In this document: in pieces, positions 53,028-60,832 of the stretch
Position numbering within the stretch: the stretch's first letter is position 1
How the letters are laid out: each line of letters opens with the position of its first letter
Assembly: GCA_943787535.1 (NCBI GenBank)
Contig: CALSMU010000011.1
Location: 186,001-250,000, forward strand
Source of the DNA: an uncultured Flavobacteriales bacterium
GTDB lineage: Bacteria > Bacteroidota > Bacteroidia > Flavobacteriales_D > Parvicellaceae
Length of the DNA: 64,000 nucleotides
Reading direction: 5' to 3'
Program-made: the position numbers and the translations under genes
Notes under the pieces: generated by a model
Database searches by the model: none
What the model saw: the letters and a program-made list of their open reading frames with translations, nothing else
What the model was told of the DNA's origin: nothing

Positions 53028-53945
53028 TTAAAGCATTATTGCGTGAATATAAATAAATAACAAAAATCCAAACATACCTATCTTTATTAGGTTTCCAGAT
53101 TGTTTGTAGTGTTTTTTTTCTGCCCCTTGGTATAATTTAGCAACACAGAGTAATAAAGGGAGAATTCCGCATATGGTTACTATTACTAACGATATAATAT
53201 TGAAGTTAAAATAAGCAATTCCTGCAATCAGCAGTCCTAGAATAAATAGCGTGCAAAGTAGGAAAAAGAGTGCCCATATTTTTGCTGTTTTTATTCCCCA
53301 AAGTATTGGAATTGTTTTTAGCCCCTGTGCTTTATCTCCTTGGATATCTTCGATGTCTTTTATTAATTCTCTGGCAAGTGTGCTAAAAAGAGCAAGAAAC
53401 GAGAAAATTATTATTAGGTCCACAGAGGGTGAATATAAATGCGTAAGACATCCAATACCTATTTCTTGAATAGAAAGATAGATAAGAGGTACTGTAGAAG
53501 AAAGAAGACCTACGATTAAATTTCCGATGAATGGAAGTCCTTTTAGTTTAAAGGAATATAGCCATAACAGAAAAATACTACTTGGAAATATCAAAAATAC
53601 ATAATTGGTTGAGGCAAAAGTATAGCTGAGAGCTAATGCATTGATATTTAGAATACTGTATCCCCATAACAATACTTGCTTACTTAATCGATTTTGCTTG
53701 TTTCCTTTGTTAATTGAGTCAGTTTCTTTATCGTAATAGTCATTAATTAAGTATCCAGCAGAGGCGATTAGTAGGGTGGAAATAGTTAAAAATCTTAAGC
53801 TCATTGAGCTGATTTGACACGATTCTGAAGTAAATGCTTGAGAATTTACGTCAAGTGTATGCAGAACATAAAATGTAAGTGTAATTACCAATAAGTTAAT
53901 TGGTCGAATTGCTTTTATTATTTGTAAAAGCATTTTTAAACCCAA
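53028..53945 (-). CDS. UbiA-family prenyltransferase
   Basis: A 305-residue membrane prenyltransferase with about eight or nine helices. The two Asp-rich motifs are NDYYDKETDSINKGNKQ (about 68-84) and DIEDIQGDKAQGLKTIP (about 197-213), both needed for Mg-prenyl-diphosphate binding. It resembles the geranylgeranylglycerol-phosphate-type UbiA members common in this Bacteroidota operon; the true acceptor is unknown. It overlaps the KdsC-like gene by 10 bp. Confidence 0.9.
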   Translation of the reverse strand: MGLKMLLQIIKAIRPINLLVITLTFYVLHTLDVNSQAFTSESCQISSMSLRFLTISTLLIASAGYLINDYYDKETDSINKGNKQNRLSKQVLLWGYSILNINALALSYTFASTNYVFLIFPSSIFLLWLYSFKLKGLPFIGNLIVGLLSSTVPLIYLSIQEIGIGCLTHLYSPSVDLIIIFSFLALFSTLARELIKDIEDIQGDKAQGLKTIPILWGIKTAKIWALFFLLCTLFILGLLIAGIAYFNFNIISLVIVTICGILPLLLCVAKLYQGAEKKHYKQSGNLIKIGMFGFLLFIYIHAIML

Positions 53946-54445
53946 TCGTTATTAATTTTCAGCACTTGCTCCATCACATCTCGAACACATCCGTCACCAC
54001 CCTTAACGTGAGAAATGTAATCTGAATTTTCTCTTATTTCGGGAACAGCATCTTTTGGACAAGCACCAATACAAGCTGATTTTATACAGTCTATGTCTGG
54101 CATGTCATCGCCCATGTAAAGTACACTTTCTAGGGTTATATTTTTGGATAAGCAATATGAATTTAATGTTTCTAACTTGTTTTCTGCTAATGAATATATA
54201 TCCGAAACACCTAAGTAATTCATCATTTTCTCAAACATTTTGGAGTTTCCAAGTGTTATTATGCATACGTTGTAGCCTTTTTTAATTGCTTTTCGAATAA
54301 TATAGCCATCTCTTGTGCTAATCGTTCTGGTAATTTCTCCAGAGCCTTCTAGAATAAGTTTACCGTTGGTTAGCACCCCATCAACATCAAGTACAAAGGT
54401 GTTTATTGATTTTAATCTCGTTTTATAGTTTGTATTTTTCTCCAT
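53936..54445 (-). CDS. KdsC-like HAD phosphatase
   Basis: A 169-residue HAD-superfamily hydrolase of the KDO-8-phosphate phosphatase type. Motif I VLDVDGVLTNGKL (about 17-29, nucleophile Asp), motif II Thr in IITLGNS, and motif III-IV YMGDDMPDIDCIK. Length and GGDGCVRDVMEQVL tail match KdsC, which makes KDO for lipid A. Part of the four-gene operon; overlaps its upstream neighbour by 23 bp. Confidence 0.9.
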   Translation of the reverse strand: MEKNTNYKTRLKSINTFVLDVDGVLTNGKLILEGSGEITRTISTRDGYIIRKAIKKGYNVCIITLGNSKMFEKMMNYLGVSDIYSLAENKLETLNSYCLSKNITLESVLYMGDDMPDIDCIKSACIGACPKDAVPEIRENSDYISHVKGGDGCVRDVMEQVLKINNDWV

Positions 54446-55220
54446 GAAATTCTGATAATATATATTGACTTAAGTCTTTATACATAGCTTGAAATTCTTT
54501 GTCGCTTGTTAAAGATTCAATATGTTTGTTAATAATTGCAACGTCTCCTCTTCTAGCGGGACCAGTTTGTTTTTGCAAAGGCATTTCTTCATTTGAGAAT
54601 GATTCTACTGTGTGTTTAAGTAAAGGCTTTAAAAGATTGAATGTTAGGTTATTGCTTTCGCAGTATTGTTTGCTTTTAGAGAGGATGAAGTGGGTGAAAT
54701 TGTTAATACCTATTGCAGAGATATGCAGTGCTTTTTTTTGAGAAGCGTTAAGAATATGGGTCTTTTTAGTTAACCTTTTAGCAACAGAAAGTAGTGCTTC
54801 TATGACTTCTGAATTTTCTGATTCTATTATTATTGGAATAGTGGATAAATCAACAGAAATATCTTTATTGAAGGTTTGTAATGGGTAAAAACTTCCTGTT
54901 TTAGTAGAAAATTTGGTCAGTTTAGTTGTTTCATAACTCCCAGAAGTATGAACAAGTAGGCGGTTATATAGGTTTAAGCCTTTTAAGAAAGTGCCAATTA
55001 CATCATCTTTCAAGGAAATAATGTACAGGTCAGAAGTTTGATCTAGTTGGTTGAGTTCATCAGTTCCTTTGGCATTAACTTTTGCCGCTAATACAGTTGC
55101 ATTTTGTAGCGTTTGACTTAGAATTGTATCTATTGTAAATCCATTAGCATTAAGTGCAATAGCTAAATTAGTAGCTACATTTCCTGAACCGATGAATGAT
55201 ATGGTTTTAATTTCGTTCAA
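54423..55220 (-). CDS. Rossmann-fold protein with DUF2520 domain
   Basis: A 265-residue protein: an N-terminal NAD(P)-binding fold, SFIGSGNVATNLAIAL (about 8-23, GxGxxA/G), and a helical DUF2520 C-terminus (about 130-255) with ISAIGINNFTHFIL. It resembles 6-phosphogluconate-dehydrogenase-like or ProC-like reductases. Substrate is not established. First gene of the operon with KdsC-like, UbiA-like and Maf-like genes, an order widely conserved in Bacteroidota. Confidence 0.9.
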   Translation of the reverse strand: MNEIKTISFIGSGNVATNLAIALNANGFTIDTILSQTLQNATVLAAKVNAKGTDELNQLDQTSDLYIISLKDDVIGTFLKGLNLYNRLLVHTSGSYETTKLTKFSTKTGSFYPLQTFNKDISVDLSTIPIIIESENSEVIEALLSVAKRLTKKTHILNASQKKALHISAIGINNFTHFILSKSKQYCESNNLTFNLLKPLLKHTVESFSNEEMPLQKQTGPARRGDVAIINKHIESLTSDKEFQAMYKDLSQYILSEFHGEKYKL

Positions 55221-55316
55221 ATTGGGTTATTTGCTTAGCAAAAGTAAAAGAAGCGTTTGTAATATCTACCCTTTATTCAATTCTTTCTAAATTTATAGCC
55301 AATTATACAAAACGAA

Positions 55317-56048
55317 ATGAGAATAATTGGATCAATTCCATTGCTATTGTTGTTTTTTGGTTGTCAAGAGGATAGACCTTCAATAACAACACTAACATAT
55401 GAAAATGGTAAAAATAGAGGTGTTGGAGAAATGGCTGACACGTTGAAAATTGGTGAGTGGGTTTTTTGGTATGAGAATGGTGTTGTTAGAGATACAAGTA
55501 ATTGGATAAATGATACATTGGATGGTGCATTTATTTCCTTTCATACTAATGGAAGGAAAGCAAGTGCTGGAGAATATGAAACGGGTCAAAGAAGTGGAGA
55601 GTGGAAATGGTGGGATGAGAAAGGTAATCTTCAAGAATGGAGTTTTTGGAAAGCGGGAAGTCCAAATGGTTTTGCAACTACTTATTATGAAAATGGTTTT
55701 GTAAGAACGCAAGCAGAATGGCTTAATGGAGTTCTTGAGGGAGAAATCAAAATGTACGGTATAGAAGGAATGCTGACAGAAATCACTAAATACCGCAATG
55801 GACTTAAAGAAGGTGAGGCACAGCTGTTTTATCCGAATGGTCAATTAGAAATAAAAGGCCAATTTATCGGCGATAAGCAAGACGGATTGTTTACTACATA
55901 TTATAGGAATGGTAATGTGCAAAGTGAGATTAGATGGTCTGAAGGTTTTATGGAAGGGGAAAGTGTGGAATATGATTCAATAGGCAATATAACCGGGTGG
56001 GGAACCTATTTAAATGGTTCCAAGACTGAAGATTGGAGATATCAATGA
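55317..56048 (+). CDS. MORN-repeat lipoprotein (YwqK-like)
   Basis: A 243-residue predicted lipoprotein (lipobox LLFFGC, Cys about 16) built of about seven or eight MORN_2 repeats of the type GEWVFWYENG, GEWKWWDEKG, GEAQLFYPNG and GLFTTYYRNG. These beta-hairpin repeats are often annotated as YwqK family antitoxin, but there is no toxin gene beside it, so that name should not be taken literally. An outer-membrane scaffold role is more likely (inference). Confidence 0.85.
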   Translation: MRIIGSIPLLLLFFGCQEDRPSITTLTYENGKNRGVGEMADTLKIGEWVFWYENGVVRDTSNWINDTLDGAFISFHTNGRKASAGEYETGQRSGEWKWWDEKGNLQEWSFWKAGSPNGFATTYYENGFVRTQAEWLNGVLEGEIKMYGIEGMLTEITKYRNGLKEGEAQLFYPNGQLEIKGQFIGDKQDGLFTTYYRNGNVQSEIRWSEGFMEGESVEYDSIGNITGWGTYLNGSKTEDWRYQ

Positions 56049-56154
56049 TAAATAAATTTCTGATGTTCATCCCCTACAAAATGAATTTATCACTTATGTA
56101 TAAATGAAAGCAACCTATTAGTTAAAATTTGTATCTTATAAATAACCTAAATAA

Positions 56155-58401
56155 ATGCCAAGAATAATATCAAACATACTTGCTCTTACTATTTGTATTT
56201 TTTTGATTAATCTACCAAGCTTAGATATTTCAGCGCAAAAATATGGTTTTGAAAGAGTTGATTCAGTAACTGTATCAGCAGTTGGAGGGGTGCAGTTGGA
56301 TTATCCATGGGTTGGAGGAATTAACGCTGCACAGTTTTCAACCATTCATTTAAACAATGATACGATTGAAGATTTATTTATTTTTGATAGAACTGGAAAT
56401 AAGATTTTAACCTTTGTTAACAGTGGAATAGGTAGTGGGTATGTTTATGCACCTGAATACGAAAGACAATTTCCAACTTTGCAATCTTGGGTTCTTTTAA
56501 GGGATTATAATTGTGATGGTAAAAAAGATATTTTCAGTTATGTGTCGGGAGGAATAGGTGTTTGGGAAAATACGAGTTCTGGAGGAACCTTAAGTTTTGT
56601 TAACGTTTCTAATAACGGAACGACCCCTTATGTTATATCTAATCAGTATGGAAATTATGTTAATTTATACGTAAGTAAATCAGATATTCCAGATATTAAT
56701 GATATTGATGGCGATGGCGATTTAGATGTTTTGACTTTTGGTGTAATTGGGTCTAGAGTGGAGTACCACAAGAATTTATCTGTTGAAGAAGGATATGGTT
56801 GTGATAGCTTGTATTATGAGTTGAAAAACGAATGTTGGGGACACTTTATGGAGACTGGCTTTGGAACCAATACCGCTGTATTGTTCGATACTTGCACAGT
56901 TGGAATTTCAGATCCTCAAAAGGAAGGTTCAGTTTTAAAACATGCTGGATCAACGGTGTTGTCTTTGGATTTGAATAATGATGGAGTCAAAGATCTAATT
57001 TTGGGTGATGTTAGTTTTAAAAATTTAGTGGCATTAACAAATGATAATTTAGGTGTTAACATGAATACTTCGTTTCTTTCTCAAGATACCGCTTTTCCAT
57101 CTAATACTGTACCTGTGGATATGCAGGTTTTTCCAGGATCTTTTTATGAAGATTTAAACAATGATAACATCAAAGATCTAATTGTGTCGCCAAACTCTGA
57201 TAACGAATCAGAAAACTATAATAGTGTTTGGTACTATAAGAATTATGGCACGAACACATTTCCTTTATTTGGACATATTCAAAATGATTTCATGCAAGAT
57301 CAAATGATTGAAAAGGGAAGGAGTGCTTTTCCTGTATTGTTTGATTATAATAATGATGGCTTAACAGATTTATTTATTTCTAATTTCGGAATTTTTGATA
57401 TGTCAGCTCCGGATAATTACAGAAGTCAAATAGCTTTGTATCAGAATGTTGGCTCGGTTTCTTTTCCGGAATTTCAATTGGTGACTGATGATTTTCAAGG
57501 TTTGTCCGGGCTAGGTTTGGGTAAGGGCATTTACCCAACGTTCTCAGATATGGATAACGATGGAGATGTTGACATGATTTGCGGGACACATGACGGGTAT
57601 ATTCATTATTTTATGAATACTTCAGGAAGTTCAAATTCGATGAGCTTTGTGTTAATGGCTCCGCAATTGCAAGACGATAACAGTACTTCAATTGACGTTG
57701 GTTATGCTGCAAAACCTTATTTGTTTGATATAGATGGTGATTTAGACTATGATTTAATAATTGGTGAAGAGAATGGTAATTTGAATTATTATGAAAATAT
57801 GGGAAGCCAAAGTAGTTATGTGTTCAGATTCCGCACAGAAACGTTTGGAGAAATTGATGTAAGTGAATGGTGGACAACAATTGGCAATAGCATCCCTGTG
57901 CTGTTCAGAGATACGATGAACGCAACACAAATGTTTGTTGGAACGGAAAATGGAGCTGTATATCATTATGATAATATTGATAATAACTTGACCGGAACAT
58001 TTACCATTTTAGATACTTTGGTGTCAAATATTAATATTGGTCCAAATGCAGCTCCTGCATTAGGTGATTTAAATAGTGACAATTATCCAGACATGCTTGT
58101 TGGAACAAAAAGAGGTGGTGTTTCACTATATATGGGCAATCCAGCTTTTATTTCAACTATTGAAGAGTTGGTTACAGATAATATATTTAAAGTTTACCCG
58201 AACCCAACTACAGGGTTATTATCTGTTTTGAACCCATACAATACGCCAGTACGCTATCAAGTATTTAGCAGTATTGGTCAGATAGTGCAATCTGGAGAGG
58301 TTGAAAACCTATTAGATATTAGTAACTTGAATTCAGGAATGTATTTTCTCTTTTTTGAGAAAAATGATGTTAGAGAGGTTTTAAGAGTTATTAAAAACTA
58401 A
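56155..58401 (+). CDS. secreted FG-GAP/VCBS repeat protein with T9SS sorting domain
   Basis: A 748-residue T9SS substrate. Signal peptide 1-27 (ending DISAQ). Repeated Asp-rich blades: DINDIDGDGDLDVLTF, LDLNNDGVKDLILGD, FDYNNDGLTDLFIS, SDMDNDGDVDMICG, FDIDGDLDYDLIIGE, GDLNSDNYPDMLVG, typical of Ca-binding FG-GAP propellers. The C-terminal 75 residues are a type A sorting domain (FKVYPNPTTGLLSVL ... VLRVIKN). It is not related in sequence to the duplicated cassette-borne protein beyond the repeat type. Its 3' end overlaps the convergent HEAT-type gene by 4 bp. Confidence 0.9.
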   Translation: MPRIISNILALTICIFLINLPSLDISAQKYGFERVDSVTVSAVGGVQLDYPWVGGINAAQFSTIHLNNDTIEDLFIFDRTGNKILTFVNSGIGSGYVYAPEYERQFPTLQSWVLLRDYNCDGKKDIFSYVSGGIGVWENTSSGGTLSFVNVSNNGTTPYVISNQYGNYVNLYVSKSDIPDINDIDGDGDLDVLTFGVIGSRVEYHKNLSVEEGYGCDSLYYELKNECWGHFMETGFGTNTAVLFDTCTVGISDPQKEGSVLKHAGSTVLSLDLNNDGVKDLILGDVSFKNLVALTNDNLGVNMNTSFLSQDTAFPSNTVPVDMQVFPGSFYEDLNNDNIKDLIVSPNSDNESENYNSVWYYKNYGTNTFPLFGHIQNDFMQDQMIEKGRSAFPVLFDYNNDGLTDLFISNFGIFDMSAPDNYRSQIALYQNVGSVSFPEFQLVTDDFQGLSGLGLGKGIYPTFSDMDNDGDVDMICGTHDGYIHYFMNTSGSSNSMSFVLMAPQLQDDNSTSIDVGYAAKPYLFDIDGDLDYDLIIGEENGNLNYYENMGSQSSYVFRFRTETFGEIDVSEWWTTIGNSIPVLFRDTMNATQMFVGTENGAVYHYDNIDNNLTGTFTILDTLVSNINIGPNAAPALGDLNSDNYPDMLVGTKRGGVSLYMGNPAFISTIEELVTDNIFKVYPNPTTGLLSVLNPYNTPVRYQVFSSIGQIVQSGEVENLLDISNLNSGMYFLFFEKNDVREVLRVIKN

Positions 58402-58928
58402 GCATCTAGGCTATTGTCCATTTGATTGAGTAGTCCTAGAATTACTGAAATTAATTGTTTGGTTTCTTCATGAGGATTTGCGTAGTAATCGTTGATAATC
58501 AATTTAGCTTCTGAAATTTTTTCTTCATCAAATGGTCCTTCAAGGTTTTCTAGCACAGTTAAAGCTTCAAAAGCAACCATATAGCTATTGCTGCATGCAG
58601 CTTCAACAATTTCTGGTAAATATTCTATCGGATTAAGTCCAGCACTCCACAGAGCTCCTAAAATGACTTCCTTTAGTTCATTGTCACAGTTCTTTAGTTT
58701 TTCAATTAAAATAGTAGTGCCGTTAGTTACCTTTAATTCATTCAAAAGGTTTTTTATTGCTTTTTTTACAGATTCGTGCTTAGTTGATGAATACAGGTTT
58801 AAGATTGGAGCTATCATTTGGCTATTTCCTTTTCCTTTAACCTTTTCCAGTGCCTTCAATAATTTTGGTTCACTCGTAAAAGTAAGTTCTGTTTTAAGTT
58901 GTTCAATGATTTTTGCTTCTTTTTCCAT
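58398..58928 (-). CDS. HEAT-like repeat protein
   Basis: A 176-residue cytoplasmic, helical protein. Repeats such as MIAPILNLYSSTKHESVKKAI and LKEVILGALWSAGLNPIEYL have the HEAT/Armadillo periodicity. No catalytic motif and no named family recognised. It probably binds another protein. It begins 46 bp beyond the terminator pair that follows yggS, so it needs its own promoter; none is obvious. Confidence 0.72.
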   Translation of the reverse strand: MEKEAKIIEQLKTELTFTSEPKLLKALEKVKGKGNSQMIAPILNLYSSTKHESVKKAIKNLLNELKVTNGTTILIEKLKNCDNELKEVILGALWSAGLNPIEYLPEIVEAACSNSYMVAFEALTVLENLEGPFDEEKISEAKLIINDYYANPHEETKQLISVILGLLNQMDNSLDA

Positions 58929-58973
58929 TAATTGAAATAATTAGAACGAATAAATTTTTGGCAAAAATAAGCA

Positions 58974-59004
58974 TAAAAAAAGGGAGTCTTAAGCAAGACT
59001 CCCT
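58974..59004 (-). terminator. second of two tandem Rho-independent terminators after yggS
   Basis: AGGGAGTCTT (58,981-58,990) and AAGACTCCCT (58,995-59,004) form a perfect 10-bp stem. On the minus strand it is followed by seven T residues (plus A run 58,974-58,980). Confidence 0.9.
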
Positions 59005-59005
59005 G

Positions 59006-59028
59006 AAAAAAAAATTGCTGTAAAGCAA
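59006..59028 (-). terminator. first of two tandem Rho-independent terminators after yggS
   Basis: TTGCT (59,015-59,019) and AGCAA (59,024-59,028) form a 5-bp stem with a 4-nt loop. On the minus strand nine T residues follow (59,014-59,006). It is weaker than the second hairpin just downstream. A -7-like TATCTTTAC lies at about 59,056-59,064 on the minus strand, so a short RNA ending here is possible. Confidence 0.7.
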
Positions 59029-59155
59029 CATTTCTTTACTACCCCTGAGGTAAATGTAAAGATATAAATGAATACAGTGTTTGAAATTAGCCTAATAAGG
59101 TTTTATTGTCGATGAGTCTCATTATGTGTCGATAAAATATATATGTCTGATCAAA

Positions 59156-59818
59156 TTAGTTACGATTTCCGAAAATTGCACTTCCGACCCTAACCATTGT
59201 TGAGCCTTCTTCTATGGCTATTTTATAATCTCCACTCATGCCCATCGAAATAGTCTGGAAGGTTTGAGTCTGTTTGAAGAAGTTATTGTTTAATTGGGTG
59301 AATATATGTTTTAAGCGAATAAATTCGTTTCTGACCTGTTCTTCATTATTGATAAAGCTAGCCATTCCCATTACACCAACTATTTTTATGTTCTTAAGGT
59401 TTAAAAATTCATTTGAAGTTAAAAGTTCCTTTGCCTCCTCTAGGGACAGTCCAAACTTAGTTTCTTCCGTGGCGATGTGGAATTGCAGTAAGCAATTAAT
59501 TATTCGGTTGTTGTTTAGGCCTTGTTTGTTTACTTCTATTAAAAGTTTTATAGAGTCAATACTATGGATTAAGCTAGCGTATGGGGCAATGTACTTTACT
59601 TTATTCCGTTGCAAATGTCCTATAAAATGCCATTCAATATCTTTCGGTAAAACTTCAGCTTTGTTCTTTAATTCTTGCGCCTTGTTTTCTCCAAATATTC
59701 GTTGGCCAGAACTATATGCTTCTTGTATTAGTTCGTTCGGTTTGGTTTTAGAAACCGCAACCAAAGTAACATGAGAAGGAATGCTATTTTTTATAGTTGC
59801 TAGGTTTTCGTTGATCAT
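59156..59818 (-). CDS. YggS-family pyridoxal phosphate homeostasis protein
   Basis: A 220-residue PLP-binding TIM-barrel protein. HVTLVAVSKTKP (about 16-27) contains the PLP Lys, then IFGENKAQEL, WHFIGHLQRNKVKYI and the C-terminal GMSGDYKIAIEEGSTMVRVGSAIFG are all family signatures. It regulates vitamin B6 and amino-acid pools. The upstream alpha/beta hydrolase gene ends 7 bp before its start, suggesting one transcript closed by the tandem terminators. Confidence 0.95.
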   Translation of the reverse strand: MINENLATIKNSIPSHVTLVAVSKTKPNELIQEAYSSGQRIFGENKAQELKNKAEVLPKDIEWHFIGHLQRNKVKYIAPYASLIHSIDSIKLLIEVNKQGLNNNRIINCLLQFHIATEETKFGLSLEEAKELLTSNEFLNLKNIKIVGVMGMASFINNEEQVRNEFIRLKHIFTQLNNNFFKQTQTFQTISMGMSGDYKIAIEEGSTMVRVGSAIFGNRN

Positions 59819-59825
59819 TCTCTTA

Positions 59826-60755
59826 TTATATTTTTTTATTTAACCAATCAAACACTAATTGATAAGCTTCTTCTTTGTTCGTTTCGTTTAACATCTCATG
59901 TCTACCTTCAGGGAAAATAGTTAATTCAATGTCTTCAACACCAGCACGTTTCATTTTGTCGTGCACCTCTTTAGGTCCTTTGCCGTAATTTCCAACAGGG
60001 TCCTTGTCTCCCGCAAAGAGCAGGACAGGTGTTTGTTTGTTTAACTGCAACATATTGGAGAAGTCGTTCATATCCAGAACACCGTGTAATAAGTCCGTAT
60101 AAAATTGAGAGGTAAAAATTTGCATGGAATAGGGGTCAGCCATGTATTTATCTATAATCGCCTCATCTCTTGTTAGCCAATCTTTTTCCGTTCGAGCATT
60201 TTTGTATTTTTTGTTGAAATCTCCGAATGCTAATTTGGTCATGAATTTGGATCTGTGCTTTCTCCCGGTTAGTTTCATGTTTATTTTAGCTACACTTTTT
60301 CCAATTACACCTATTAAACCAGGGTGTCCAGCGGTTGCAGAATATATGTACCCATCTGCTACTTCTGTGTCTGTATAAGCAACATTTCTTGCAATAAAAG
60401 ACCCCATACTATGTCCTAAAATGAAAAGAGGAAGCTTTGGGTTTTCTGTTTTGATGCGATAACTCAGTCCAACAATGTCTTTTACTACTTTGTTCCAGCC
60501 ACCTTCCATGGCAAATTGTCCCACATTCTCTATGTTTCCTGCGGTTTTACCATGTCCTCTTAAATCACTTGAGTGCACTATAAAACCTTGGTTGTTTGCT
60601 TCTGAAGCAAAATGATCATAGCGCCCTGCATGTTCACTCATCCCATGTACGATATGAATAATGGCTTTGGGTTGTTCGCAGTCCCATTTATAAGTAACGA
60701 GTTCATTTCCATCATGAGTTTTATAAGTGCCGTTGGAGTAATTCATAGGTACCAT
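59826..60755 (-). CDS. alpha/beta hydrolase, monoacylglycerol lipase-like
   Basis: A 309-residue cytoplasmic hydrolase. IIHIVHGMSEHAGRYDHFA (oxyanion region) and SSDLRGHGKTAG precede the nucleophile elbow FILGHSMGSFIARN (about 112-125). LLFAGDKDPVGNYG holds the Asp and FPEGRHEMLNE the His. This is the layout of lysophospholipase/monoacylglycerol lipase (Hydrolase_4) proteins. ATG at 60,755 or 60,746 (MNYSNG) are both possible. First gene of a likely pair with yggS. Confidence 0.9.
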   Translation of the reverse strand: MVPMNYSNGTYKTHDGNELVTYKWDCEQPKAIIHIVHGMSEHAGRYDHFASEANNQGFIVHSSDLRGHGKTAGNIENVGQFAMEGGWNKVVKDIVGLSYRIKTENPKLPLFILGHSMGSFIARNVAYTDTEVADGYIYSATAGHPGLIGVIGKSVAKINMKLTGRKHRSKFMTKLAFGDFNKKYKNARTEKDWLTRDEAIIDKYMADPYSMQIFTSQFYTDLLHGVLDMNDFSNMLQLNKQTPVLLFAGDKDPVGNYGKGPKEVHDKMKRAGVEDIELTIFPEGRHEMLNETNKEEAYQLVFDWLNKKI

Positions 60756-60807
60756 TTTTTTTGCTAAAATAATACATGTTTTGGGTATAGTGGTCTGTTA
60801 TTATCAT

Positions 60808-60816
60808 TAATTTTGC
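60808..60816 (+). promoter_or_regulatory. -7 box of the ccsBA promoter
   Basis: TAATTTTGC is a perfect TAnnTTTGC, with TTG at 60,781-60,783 (24-bp spacer, slightly long). It leaves about 13 nt of leader before the ATG at 60,833. Confidence 0.7.
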
Positions 60817-60832
60817 ACTACAATTTTAGCGA

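Noticed and set aside
55317..56048. YwqK-type antitoxin annotation of the MORN protein
   Set aside because: It is a lipoprotein and has no toxin-like neighbour; the repeat family alone does not make it an antitoxin.
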